In this document: positions 1-13,100 of the stretch, in pieces
Layout of the letters: every line of letters starts with the position of its first letter
Position numbering within the stretch: the stretch's first letter is position 1
Assembly: GCA_034231615.1 (NCBI GenBank)
Contig: CM067319.1
Location: forward strand, 5,907,501-5,971,500
Direction: 5' to 3'
Source: Meghimatium bilineatum
Lineage: Eukaryota > Mollusca > Gastropoda > Stylommatophora > Philomycidae
DNA length: 64,000 nt
Notes under the pieces: generated by a model
Told to the model about the DNA's origin: nothing
The model's database searches: none
The model's input: the letters and a program-made list of their open reading frames with translations, nothing else
Position numbers and translations under genes: made by a program

Positions 1-692
1 ATACAAAAATTGAACCATAATGGATTAGTTCAATTCCGATTAGTCTCAAGAATTTTTAATTTATCCTCTTGCTTCCTACTTGAATTTACTTGTATAAGCA
101 ATTATTTGAAGCAACATTGTACTGTCTCTATGTTATTTATGTTTAATTATGATCTATTGGCCTTTCCTTTTAGTATGAATATATCAAATCACATATTCTT
201 TTCAGAACGTTATCTTCTCTGTGGATACTCTGAACGCCAACACCATATAAATACTTTTACACAGGTGTTAATTAAATAACCAATGAAAATACAGTCAGAA
301 ATTTTATATACTTTATGAAGATGCCATTATACTAATGTACTCCTTTACATTAATTAAATAATGTCAAGCTGTATTGAAACCATGTCAATGTGTGGGCTCG
401 GTGGTCAGATATTGGTCAACATAAATATCTCAGAAGGACTGTAAGCATTAATGTGATTGGATAGGCTTATATGTACATACAAAATGGTGGAACATACCTT
501 CTAGATACACACATAGACTCTCTGTCAATAGGAGACTTCTCAAAATATTGTATGATATTGAGAGTTGAAGTCTCCTGGGTATGAAAGAAAGCTCTGGAGG
601 AATCATTTATTATAGTAAACAAGAGTGTTATTGTTTGCAAAGCCTAGTGATTTAAACAAACAAGCAAAGTCACATGATAAGAGAGGTGAATG
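1..692. other. Gene 1 intron, no recognisable content
   Basis: AT-rich sequence with frequent stops in all frames. I find no exon of gene 1, no LINE signature and no tandem repeat here. It should be the upstream part of the intron following the Walker B exon. Confidence 0.5.
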
Positions 693-937
693 TATACTGT
701 TCAAAAAAAGAAACACAACATTATTTGCAATGGAAACCAAGTTTCAAACATGTACCATAATTTTATTTTACAAAATTAATGTTTCAACCTTGGCATAAAG
801 ATACTTTCAGACTTTAAAAATAAAATGATGTTCATTATATATAGTTTTGACTTTTATTCTTTGCGACTAAGGCCTCTGTTTCAGTAAGGTGTATGACCTT
901 CTCAAAGAATGTTGTGTTTCTTTAGGTAAACAGTATA
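693..937. mobile_element. Mariner-like MITE with TA duplication
   Basis: The element 695-935 (241 bp) has inverted termini: 695-722 begins TACTGTTCAAAAAAAGAAAC and 908-935 ends TTTAGGTAAACAGTA, matching over about 28 bp with a few differences. It is flanked by TA on both sides (693-694, 936-937). It has no coding capacity. The length, TA site and termini fit a non-autonomous Tc1/mariner element; the superfamily is an inference. Confidence 0.75.
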
Positions 938-1067
938 GGGGCCTATATTAAAAAGATAAATATCCTGGAAAATGTATTAGGCCTAATTTGATTTCCAGTG
1001 GAGTTACTAAAATAAATAAAAATATCTCTTGAAACATAAAGCTATGAAAAAAGTGTAAATTGACAAC

Positions 1068-1195
1068 CTCATTCAGACCATCAATGATGATGACCAGTTT
1101 CTCTTCTGCTTTATCTCTGAATTTGATAAGGGCAGTTTTCAAAAGTTTAATCAACTCTTCATTGTTATTACTTTCCATGGCATTATTTTCTTTAT
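1068..1195 (-). CDS. Gene 1 exon 11: NACHT Walker B
   Basis: The exon is 128 nt. After the split aspartate it encodes an Asn/Glu-rich loop, the helix EELIKLLKTALIKF, and EKLVIIIDGLNE, a Walker B strand with the NACHT-style small residue and Glu after the Asp. The donor is taken as GAG|GTTGTC. No further exon is recognisable between here and the left edge, so the gene continues outside the window. Confidence 0.88.
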
Positions 1196-4100
1196 CTGAG
1201 AAGAAAAAAGGTAAAAAAAAACTCATCATACCACACACACTAAGTTCAAGGATTGGCAGTCAATAGTGCAATTTTATGAAGCAATAATAACCCAGTGATC
1301 ACTGAGGTTTTTTTAAGTTCTTTGTGGACCCATTAACTCATTCCCTATAGAGTATTTTTAGCGCTTGGACGGAATTGATTTGTTTAGAGATTTTTTGGTG
1401 TGCACATCTGTTACGTGAACAGGAAATAGTAGTTCTAAATATATTTAAATTATAATGTGATATATATATTGTGAAACATACATGAACAGGAAATGTTGTT
1501 ATCACAAGTTTATTTTGAATAAAATTGCTTCTATTATTGAAAAATTAATTTTAATAATAAAATAATAATTTATAAATCAAACATTTTAAATATTTTGGAC
1601 ATGAATTGTGAATGTACCAAACTTCAAAATAAATAACTTTCACTCAAACTGTATCAGTTTTGAAGTAGTTTTGTGATAATTCAATTAAAAATGTAGAAAT
1701 GTATTTTATATAGGGATAGTGATTCAATTATGTTCACTATTCCCAATTGGATTGGTTCTCTGAGATTTGAAAGTTGATCTAAAACTTCGATCTGACATTT
1801 TTGTCAGATTGTTTTACAAATTTATGCAAATCTGCTTAGGTATGTTACCAGATATTTCCAGATGGAATTAAAATAATTAATACGACCAAATTATATAAAA
1901 TAGTTATAATTTCATGAAATAGAAGCTCGTTTGAAAATATATATAGAAAATATAATAAAAAATAGTGTCATATACCACACTTGTCCAAAACTTATCGATA
2001 ACTTACAAAATTGATATAATAACACATAAAAATCATGTCAGAAGTATTTTGTACATATTACACTATCAATGGGAACCATCATTATGTTGATATAAATACC
2101 GAAAATGATTAAATTATAAAAACACAGTAAGGATCTTTTAAAATACGTCACATAATCCCAGATGTAACCTGTAGATTGATTCAAAGATGTTCCGTAGGGA
2201 AAGAGTAATAAACCAGAAACATCACCATCTACCTGGTGCAGAAGACAATAGACAATTAACAACTATATAAATATACTCCTCATCACTTCTTTCTATAAAT
2301 ATTGAAAGTAGATGCACCCAAATGCACAATCAAGTGACCCCCTACCATCATGTCACTCATGGAACAAACCATTATCTTCAGACTACGAACTGGCCAAATC
2401 ATTCTGAGAAGTCACATATTCAGAAAGCTCAAAATTAGTGAGACAGACCTGTGCAACTGTGGACTGAGCCCAGAGACTGCAGAACACATTCTTCATGCCT
2501 GTCAACTCTACCAAGAAGAGAGAGAGAAAATATGGCCTACTGACACAACACTACTTTCAAACCTTTGAAAGCCTTTGAAATAGACCATGATATATGGGAA
2601 GAACTTGCACATAATAGATCTACATGGCATTCTAAAATAAAAATGAGCGCATCATCTTGTGAAAAGAAGAGAAATGCAGCAGCTCAACAGAGGAGAGCAG
2701 CTAGAAAGTCATGGATAGACCAAGATCCGTCTACAGTCGTTATTCCATGTCCAAACTGTCCAAGGACATTTACAGCTCGAATAGGGCTCATTAGCCATCT
2801 ACAAACTCATAATCAAGGACATAACTAAAATTGAATTTTCAAAAGTGGATGTAACAAATGGTCATCATCACTTGTGATGGACGAACAACAACAACACTTT
2901 CAAACCTGAGAAGTTCTATGGATGACATGAAGTGAATTACATAATTTTTGAAACTATTGGTGCTGTAACCTGATGCCTGACTGAAGAACAATGAAGAAGA
3001 AGACAACTTCTGTCTATTGCCTAAAAGCAGGTGGATGCTGAAGCTGTGTTATTCAGCCATTTATAATAAGATAGTGTGTACTTTTGTTTACACTCCAAAT
3101 ATTAGATGAGTGTCACTGGTTTCACAGTATCTGCTCAAAGTAACTATCTTCTTCTTCTGCGTTCATTCTCAAATTCATGCAGATTAGCAGGATGTAGTCC
3201 AGAGAACGGAATGCGTTGTGTCATGGTTTACAGCATTGCTGTGATATCTGCGCCTTTCGGTCTGACACATCCAACTTCAGCATGGCTTTGGATCACTGAC
3301 CCTATATGAGATGGGACAGCCAACTCCATCCCAAAACCTCCTTAGTCGCCTTTTACGACATGCGTGGAAGGTAAACAGTGTTGCTATTCTTTGCTCCCCT
3401 TTCGGGCCCGGCAACACACGGGCAAAATTAACTATAAAGCTATCTATCCACCTTTCTCTTGGTGTCCCCATGAATCTATATGTTAAACTGAATGTAATAT
3501 ATGCTCCTGAAGGTATCTGACTGTAACTCATTCTCATAAGATGTCCAAACCATTTTAAGTTATGCCTCTCAATATATTCAGGATGTTGCATCTACCAGGA
3601 TGTTGCATCTACTCTAATTTATTTGTTTCACAGTCTGTTTAACCTGGTGACAGTAACTACCTCACATTACCTTTCACCAGTTATAAGGCTGTCCAGTTAA
3701 GGGGCTGTCCAGTTAAAGGGTTGTCCAGTTATGGAGTTGTCCAGTTAAGAGATTGTCCAGTTAATGGGATTTCCAGCCAAGGGGTTGTCCAGTTAAAAGG
3801 CTGTCTATTTAAGTGATGTCCATAAATTATCTTTCATCAGTTAAAGGGCTGTCCAGTTAAGGGGCTATCCAATTAAGGGGCTGCCTAATTAAGGGACTTT
3901 CCAATTAAGGGGCTGTTGAGTTAAAGGGCTGTTCATAAATTACTTTTCACCAGTTAATGGGCTGCCCAGTCAAAAGGCTGGCCATAAATTAACTTTCACC
4001 AGTTAAAGGGCTATCAAGTTAAGGGGCTATCCAATTAAGGGCTGCCTAATTAAGGGGCTTTCCAATTAAGGGGCTGTTGAGTTAAAGGGATGTCCATAAA

Positions 4101-7100
4101 CTACCTTTCACCAGTTAAATGACTGTCTAGTTAAAGGGTGGTCCATTTAAGGGGTTGTCCATAAATTACCTTTCACCAGTTGAAGGATTGTCCAGTTAAG
4201 CAGCTGTCCAGTTAAGGGGCTGTCCAATTAAGGGGATATCCAGTTAAGGGGCTGTCCAGTTAAAGGACTGTCCAGTTAAAGGGCTGTCCAGTTAAAGGGC
4301 TGTCAAGTTAAGGGATGTCCATAAATTACCTTTCACCAGTTAAAGGGTTGTCCAGTTAAGCAGCTGTTCAGTTAAGGGGCTGTCCAATTAAGGGGATATC
4401 CAGTTAAGGGGATGTCCATAAATTAATTCAACATTACTTTACCAATTTTTTACCCCTACCCCTCCCCACCTATCACCAAACTCAAAAATTCAAGGTCACT
4501 GCTGCTTAATTATGTCAAAAAATTCAAGCAGGGGACCTTTGCTTAATTATGTGAACAAAATGTTGACCCTCCATCCTCATATAGGGAAAAGTTGTTATTG
4601 TAGTATAAATACACAAAAACTACATGATTTTTAAATAATTTAAAAAAAAAATAATTCTAACAATTTAATTGATATATTTTTTAAAACTTTGTTTTTGAGA
4701 TAACTTTTGTCAAATCCAACCTCTTTCCTTGTCAACAACTAACAATATTTATCTAATCCTTCCCCCTTCCAATCGTTAACCTTATTTATGGACAGACCCA
4801 GAGTTTTCTATTATTACAATAAAAATTTGTAATGTGCATAAACAAGGACAATCAACAAACAGAATAATAATCCACATTCAACAATTTTAACAATTGGTAC
4901 CATATTGTTGGTTTATTTTTCCTATGACATCCACGGATTTATGGATTTCTTTAGTTATTTTAATTTAATGTTTCAAACACTGGCCAAGAAAGTTGTAGTG
5001 ATCAGCTAAAACTCACCTGCTTCCACTTCTGGCATCAATGCAAGAATAAGTCGTTTTAGCAGACATTCCAAACGATTACTTGATGGACTACCACTTACAA
5101 TGTGAAAGAATACATTGGCTCCACTCTGGGAGGGAAAACAAAATAAATACAAATCCAAAAATACTTTTAAAAATCTGCTAGCATATCCTCTTCAGGACAT
5201 ATCCATCTACCCAACATTTTTGGCTGTAGTGTTTTCCTTATTATTTTAACAACAGGCAAATTGAAGAGCAAGAATGGTAGGGGAAGACCAAGAAAGAACA
5301 TGCTTGACAACCTAGCATTGTTGCATGGGAGAACATTGGTATCAGAAATGATTGATAGCTCACAAAATAGAAGACTGGGGAAAGACATGATAACCAAAGC
5401 CACACTACATGGACTGCAAGAAGAAAACATGATTTTTTTAGTCATTTTAAATATGTTCAGAAGGTTACAATTATTTTGTAAATGGTTGGGGGGGGGGGAT
5501 CTTTCTAGCATAGTGGTTAAGTTATTTTTCTTGCACTCAAGAGGTCATAAGTTCAAATCCAGCTCATGATGTCCTGTTACAAAATGAATATTTTTGTTAA
5601 TTTCATCATTTCTTATTTTATCTAGTTTTATAACAAATGCAGAAGAAGAAGATCAACATGCAGCAGCTGCATTATTCATAACAGACAAACAAAAACGTAT
5701 AATTTTAATGTACTTGCTACCAATTGAGAATAGGCCTTGCTTCCATAACAATAGTATAAACCCACTACATAAGCCACATTGTTTACACTGCAACCACCAC
5801 AAAGAAACTGTTGAACCCCTGATGCTCCAGTGTTCATAACTAACATCCAATAAAACCTACTTCCACCACTTCTATCCACAATACACTACACATCTATATC
5901 ACACACTACACATCTATATCACATACTACACATCTATATCACACACTACACATCTATATCACACACTACACATCTATATCACACACTACACATCTATATC
6001 ACACACTACACATCTATATCACACACTACACATCTATATCACACACTACACATCTATATCACATACTACCATGCTGAAGTCGGATGTGTCAGACTGAAAG
6101 GCGCAGATATAGCAGCAATGCTGTAAACTATGGCACAATGCATTCCGTTCTCTGGACTACATCCTGCTAATCTGCAGGAGTTTGAGAACGAACGCAGAAG
6201 AAGAAGAATCACATACTACACATCTTCTTCTTCTTCAACGTTCATTCTCAAACTCCCTCTTGATCTCTCTTGTAGCAGGACCATGCTGCTACTCGATATC
6301 CAGCAGGATGTAGTCCAGAGAATGGAAATGCATTGTGTCGTCGTTTTATCTGCGACAATTGCCCAACACATCAATCTTCAGCAGACTACACATCTATATC
6401 ACACACTACACATCTATACCACAACTGAGCAGGATGTGATGATCCTGGGATACTGCTATTCTGGAATCCCTCCCTTTGACGATGACTAAATATGCATTCA
6501 TTCCCCCCCCCCCAACAGTCAAAGATTAATAACCTAAATGTTAGGATGTCCGACAATGTGGAGAGTGCTGCAGTAACAAAACAAATAAGCGATAAATACT
6601 ATAGGCTACATTGTATTAGGTACTGCTGTTACTGTTATATCCTATACTAATTATCAATAAAAATAATTTTTTAAAAACCAATTTAAAAAATAAATAACAA
6701 TAAAGAAAGAACAAGGAATTTTCTACGCTATGGTCCAACAAAGACTATTTTTATTCACAACTATTTTTATTTTTTGACAGAAATATTTAACCTCAATTTT
6801 TTTTTCGGTACCGTACAAAAAGTATTTTTCTTTTGTTTATTTTGTTATTTACTTTTTATGTTGATTTTCTATTTGATTATTAGTATCGGATATAAAAGTA
6901 ACAGTAGCAGGCCTAGATTGTCATATATTTAATATATTTATTAACAGTATTACTTAATATAGTATTTATCCCAACACAGTTGTACCTTTGAGACACCAAA
7001 CCTTATACATTCAGGTATCACTTTAGTTACTCAACTGAGGGGACCTATGTTTTTGTCAGAAAGGCTATGGGCTGTCAAGAGTTATCTTTTCACAGCTAAA

Positions 7101-10100
7101 TGGACTGCATCATCATCATCATCAACAGAAGTGATTATTCTGTATGTTGATAAACAATCTATTGTCTATTTCCCCAGATGAATGTGATTATTCTGTATGT
7201 TGATAAACAATCTATTGTCTATTTCCCCAGATGAATGTGATTATTCTGTATGTTGATAAACAATCTATTGTCTATTTCCCCAGATGAATGTGAATATTCT
7301 GTATGTTGATAAACAATCTACTGTCTATTTCCCCAGATGAATGTGATTATTCTGTATGTTGATAAACAATCTATTGTCTATTTCCCCAGATGAATGTGAT
7401 TATTCTGTATGTTGATAAACAATCTATTGTCTATTTCCCCAGATGAATGTGATTATTCTGTATGTTGATAAACAATCTATTGTCTATTTCCCCAGATGAA
7501 TGTTACTATTCTGTATGTCAACAAACTATCTATTGTCTATTATCTTTCTCCAGATGAATGTTGATTCATAGTACCCCCACTTGCTATTAAGCATAGGGGT
7601 AGGAGCCTCAGTTGTAATTCCAAGGCGAGATGTGTCACCTTGGTTGCGTTGAGTCCATGTTTATTCAAGGCTATCTTGATGTTTTCTATCCACCATTTTT
7701 TTGAGTCTAGCTTTAGATCTATGTCAGATATTCTTTTGTTATGTGCTCTTATTGGCATTTGATTTGGGATTATTCTCACAAGGTGGCTGAACCATTTTAA
7801 TTGATGTATTTTTATATGTTGATAAACAATAATGACAGCATTATACTTACTTTGACTATGTCAACAATTAGTTTGCAAATAAGTGATGTTTTACCCCATC
7901 CACTTGGCCCTTCAAGGACACAGATTTCTTTATCTGAAGTTTGCAACTCCCAATCTTCATTTAAACCTAACAGATGTAATTAAAAGGGTTAGGTGAAATT
8001 GGTACATATGCACAGTCCATCCGCAGACCAAAATATGTCAGCATTATTCTCCCAAATGGGTTTACGTAGATGATGAAAATCATATAATTTCCAATATAAA
8101 TATAAATTTCCAATTTAGGCTACAACACAAAAAGGTGGGGTTTGTGACCAGTGGTGCATACATTCATGTGCTGCTTGTGAAATTGTGACCATTAATTCTA
8201 GTGAGTTTGATGTTACACTCTTTTGGAAACCTCCAGCATATTTTAATTGTATTGGTATATGTTCCTGTCACTGGGTGACTGAATGTAACCCTATACTAAT
8301 TCTAACCCCAACTACATATATTGATCAAGATATACCAATCACCTAGCATCAGAAAAAACAGATGATCAAGTCAATAAGATAGCCACAAACACCAACACAA
8401 GATGACTATCATATTATGAACAGATCAGAACAAGTTATAATTCTACGTCTCAGAACAGGACACAACCGACTCCGCAGTCACATGTATACAAAGTTCAAGA
8501 TTGGCAACACGGCCATGTGTACATGTGGACAGGCAGCACAGAGTGCCAAACATATACTTCAAGAGTGTTCTGAGCATGAAAAGCTGAGGCAGACATATTG
8601 GCCAGAGGAAACAACACTGGAATCAAAGCTCTATGGGACACTGTATGAACTACGAAAGACAGTGAGTTTTATTCAGGAGACAGAATTACAGATATAGACA
8701 TGTTTCAAGTGAACGAAAGAAGAAGAAGAAGATATTGATCATACATCATATATAAAAACCCAGTTGGGAGAATAACAATTAAACATCTGTTCTATGAATG
8801 GACTGTGCCAAGTACCACGTAAGTGATGAGAAAAAAAATGACAGAGTGACCACATGAAGATTATGACTGAAAATGAGGAAGTTGTTTTCCTTAGAAATTT
8901 CTTAGAAATAAGAAAATACCTTTTCTTCTGAGTGTTTGTGTTCATACTAAAACTGACATCTGGTCTAGGATGCAAACAATAATAAATGATACTGCTGTAA
9001 AACTGTATAACAATAGTAATTACATAAAACACAAGGTCGATAAGATATACATTGAACGCACAGACGATCAGACTATTGGGTATAGGTATGAAAAAATACA
9101 GATAATGGTATATAAGACAATTTAAAAATTCAAACCTTAAGGTTATTTTTCAAGGAAATACAAGACAAACAGTGAACATACAGTAAAAATAGTAAAAATA
9201 GACACTATCACAAATTCATTAGCTGGCAGAATTTTAACTGCAGAGACATCCTAGGTAACAATGAAGTATAAAAGTAGGTAACATTGACACACAATGACAC
9301 ATAGTATTGCTGTAAAGATGTATATTTTAAAAAAAATATGAGAAATGAGAATGAACTATGCCTTAAAATAGCATGAATGACAACACAACAAAGTGACAAC
9401 CACACAAACCTAAATAAATGAATTCTCTGTATTAAGACTAAATGGCTGCTGAATATTTTGAGTACCTAGCTGTAATATATAGTGAATTTCATGAGGTGAA
9501 GGTGACCTAACTCTATCGTAATGGTGCAAGATTTTAGTGCAGTGACCAACATGTCACAGACCTCACACTGGTCAATGCATAGCAACAGGAGTAGGTGATC
9601 TGTGGCTACTGGCATGATGATTTGTGAAGTAACACTTAGTTTTTTCACTGTTTTCACAGTCACACCGGTTTCATACTGTCTAAGAAGCAATAAGTCCATT
9701 GAAGCTACCCCTGCCTTTTAATCTTCATGTGTAGAACTACAGGTCATACCTGATTGCAAAGGTGTTACACATTTAGGAACTCTTGAAGTATTGTTGTTGT
9801 TGTCAATATCTAATTGCTGTTGAGTAGTTCTACTTCTGGCAGCAAATATCATTCTTGAAAGAAAAAGTTCAGATCTTCTACGGTTGACTTGGCGATTCAT
9901 ACATTGAATGTGTAATTGTTAACTTGGATCACTAAAAGTATACCTTTAAATCATATTCACAAACTAATTAAGGTTCTTGTCTGGAATGTGTGACTACCAT
10001 TTTGATTATTTTTCTTGGCTATGTTTTATCAGTTTATGTTTATTAATTTAACTGATTCCACACAAAGCAACTCATATGAGTCGGGAACTGCTATGTCTTC

Positions 10101-13100
10101 TGTCCGTACTAACTCGTAAGAGTTCCGTACTTTTTTTTAGCTAATTTAATCATTTTTAGTATTTATATCAACACAATAATAATTCTGATTGAATGTGTAA
10201 TATATCTAAATTACTTCTGGCACCATTTTGATGTGTTATGATATCAATTTTGTAAGTGATTGATAAGTTTTGAACATGGAGGTATATGATGCAATTTTTT
10301 CTTATATTTTGTATATATATTTTCACATTAATTTTCAGAAATGTATAACTGTTTTATTTACTTTTATCACAGTAATTATTGAAATCCAACTTGGCAATAA
10401 CTGGTATTTAGCCTTGTGTTTGCAAATTTACATCAATTTGTTAGAGAAATCAGTCACATTTTAGACCTACATTATAGACCTAATCTCATGGGTGTTCATG
10501 TGGAATTTTTTTGTTAATAATATATTTTGGAGGCACTAGGCAATATATATAGAGATATAGGCAATATCTCTCTATATTATACATTTTTGTATTTGTAATT
10601 GGATTATCTACAAAATTGACACAGTTTAAGTGGAAGTTATTGATTTAAAAATTTGGTAAGTTTAAATTTAATGTTCCAAATCATTTTCATGTCTAATTTC
10701 CAACATTGTATTTCACTTGTAAAATCAATTGTTAAATAATAACTAATGTTTTTCCAAAAAAACCCAGTGATAATCACATTCTCTGTCCATTTCTGTGTCA
10801 ATATATATATATTGACGTGATGGATGTGACACATGAAAAAAAAATGTAATTCCTTTCAAACGCTAAAAATATTCTGGGACAAATTAGTTAAATATAAATC
10901 ATTTAGGGTTAGTATGTAAAACATAATTAACCCTAACCCTAAAAAATTTTTTTAATTAATTATTGATTAATTATTGTTATAATATTTAGATTAATTGGCC
11001 ATATAATATGTAGATGGTCATGCATTCCAGACAAGAACTATAATTAATTTCGTATAAATTGGTAAAACAACAATTAAGAAATTCAGAACTGAAATTAAAA
11101 ATATATTTTGAAATGTACAGAAAATGACAAAAAGGAATAGGCCTATATCAAATCTAGTGAATAAATATTTGTTGACTTACGACAAAATTTGTTTACACCA
11201 TCTGAGGAGAATTTCAAGATGAAAACAAAATTAGAAGGCTGACACCATAAATAAAAGTAGATATCTCAGTGGCAGTTAATACTAATGTTCCCTCTAAGGT
11301 GAGCTGGTGCTCAGTAGCGCTCATCACTAGAAGGTGCAGCTCACAAAATTTACCACCCACAAACATAAAGGACTAGCAAGAGACAATTTTTATGTAGCAG
11401 ATACCCAGATGGATATATTCATAACTCAAACAACTTCAGATTTGCTCACAAGTGAATAAAATTAATTAGAGGGAACATTAGCAGCAATGAGTTTACTTTG
11501 CTTATTTGTTCGTATTCACTCTCAACTATAATCATCCAATTTTTAGACATTATTGAAGTAGGCAAGTGTGAATACCCTGTGCTATGGTTCAAGTCCTCCC
11601 CAGGGCCTAATACATCCCTGGCAAAGAGTCTAATTTGTGCATAAAAGGACAGAAATAAAGTTTAAGTAGCATCATTTCATATACAATTTCATTTAATATA
11701 ATCTGAAACTTCTTCTGTGATGTCTACTGTCAGTCATTAAGTTACAACATCAACAAATTTCAATGATCTATATCTGTGTTTCAAAACCCTTTTTTGTGTG
11801 TATTATGCCTCACTTATGTCTTTCTAAAATTCTGATGCCTCCCTATGTAACATAAACATATCTTTTTATTTTCAAAAATTGAATTATTCACTAAATTAAG
11901 CCTAATTACAACTTGTTTGAATTGACCCCTTGAACAATCAAATTTCCCCCCTATGGGGACTGGGCCCCACACTTGAGAAATACTGATCTGAATGATTTAC
12001 AAGTAGTTTAAATTATCAACAACTTAAGTCCCTCAAACTCGGTCATTTTTTTGCCAGTCATCTGGTCATAGCACCAGTAGTTTAAATGAATTATGTGATT
12101 TTTCTTCATATCATCAATGAACTGTGATTTTATTTCATACTGTCAATGAACTGTGATTTTTTTAAATACCATCAATGAACTATATGATTTTTCTCCATGT
12201 CATCAATGTAACTTTCTTGTATTTAACTTGTATTTTTTCAATGTAACAATCAGTGTAACTTTCTTTCATGTCGTTTCCTATCTGCACTTGCTAAGGTTCA
12301 GTTATATATTGCGATTATACTTTTCTGCTGATGTATTTTGTATACCCCAGTATATTAACAACATTTTTCTCTTGGAATTACTGTTAATACTTTATCAATC
12401 TTAATTCTAATTTCCAAGTCATATTGGGTGTTGTTGAGATTTAACTGAATTTGAAAATCATCAAAGAGTACAATTTCATGTGAACTTTGTCAGGATTTGA
12501 TGCTCAGTGTAGATCAAACCCTTTCACTTAGCTCTGGCAATATTAAGAAATGTAAAAATCATGTATGAAAATTTAATGACAGTTGAAAACCTGCCAATGT
12601 GTTGTCAAAGCCATAAAGGGAGCAAATAATAGCAACACTGTTACCTATGACACATCTCATAAGGTGCAACTAAGGAAATTTTGTACCCAATATAACACCT
12701 TTCATTGCATCTTTTGATATCTCGTCTTATATAATATTCACAAGTTACTGGAGAGGAGGTGGACACCACCAATTAATTCTTTGGGTCAGACAACATAAAA
12801 GCATGAACTTGTCACAATTCTTCTACTCTCATCTACAAAATTGATAGCATATCTTATACAGGATGTAGCCATCAACACAGAATGTTTTGGCTGTAGTGAT
12901 TTTCTTGACAGTATTTATATTCAGTAGTTTGCCATTGATCTCTGAATGGTCGGGATGAAAAATAGTCTAATGCATGTTCTGAACTCGGTACCTTGACCAC
13001 CACAGAGACATTATGTACCATGCTGGCTTAGAGCCGAACTCATCCACAAAAATAGAAATAATTGTATATATATTTGCTCTATTTGCAAAAAACATAATGA

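Noticed and set aside
3277..3591. Minus-strand 104-codon open frame
   Set aside because: It runs across the junction of a SINE and a LINE fragment separated by a target duplication, so the frame is a chance fusion.
5500..5575. Functional tRNA-Leu gene
   Set aside because: The A and B boxes are good, but the acceptor and anticodon stems do not pair; a SINE head fits better.
9718..9900. Minus-strand 60-codon frame, considered as an extra gene 1 exon
   Set aside because: Exons 8 and 9 join in phase without it, it lacks convincing splice sites, and it has no NACHT-like sequence.
10901..10942. Interstitial telomere repeat
   Set aside because: Only about two CCCTAA units with one opposing TTAGGG; too short to call telomeric.
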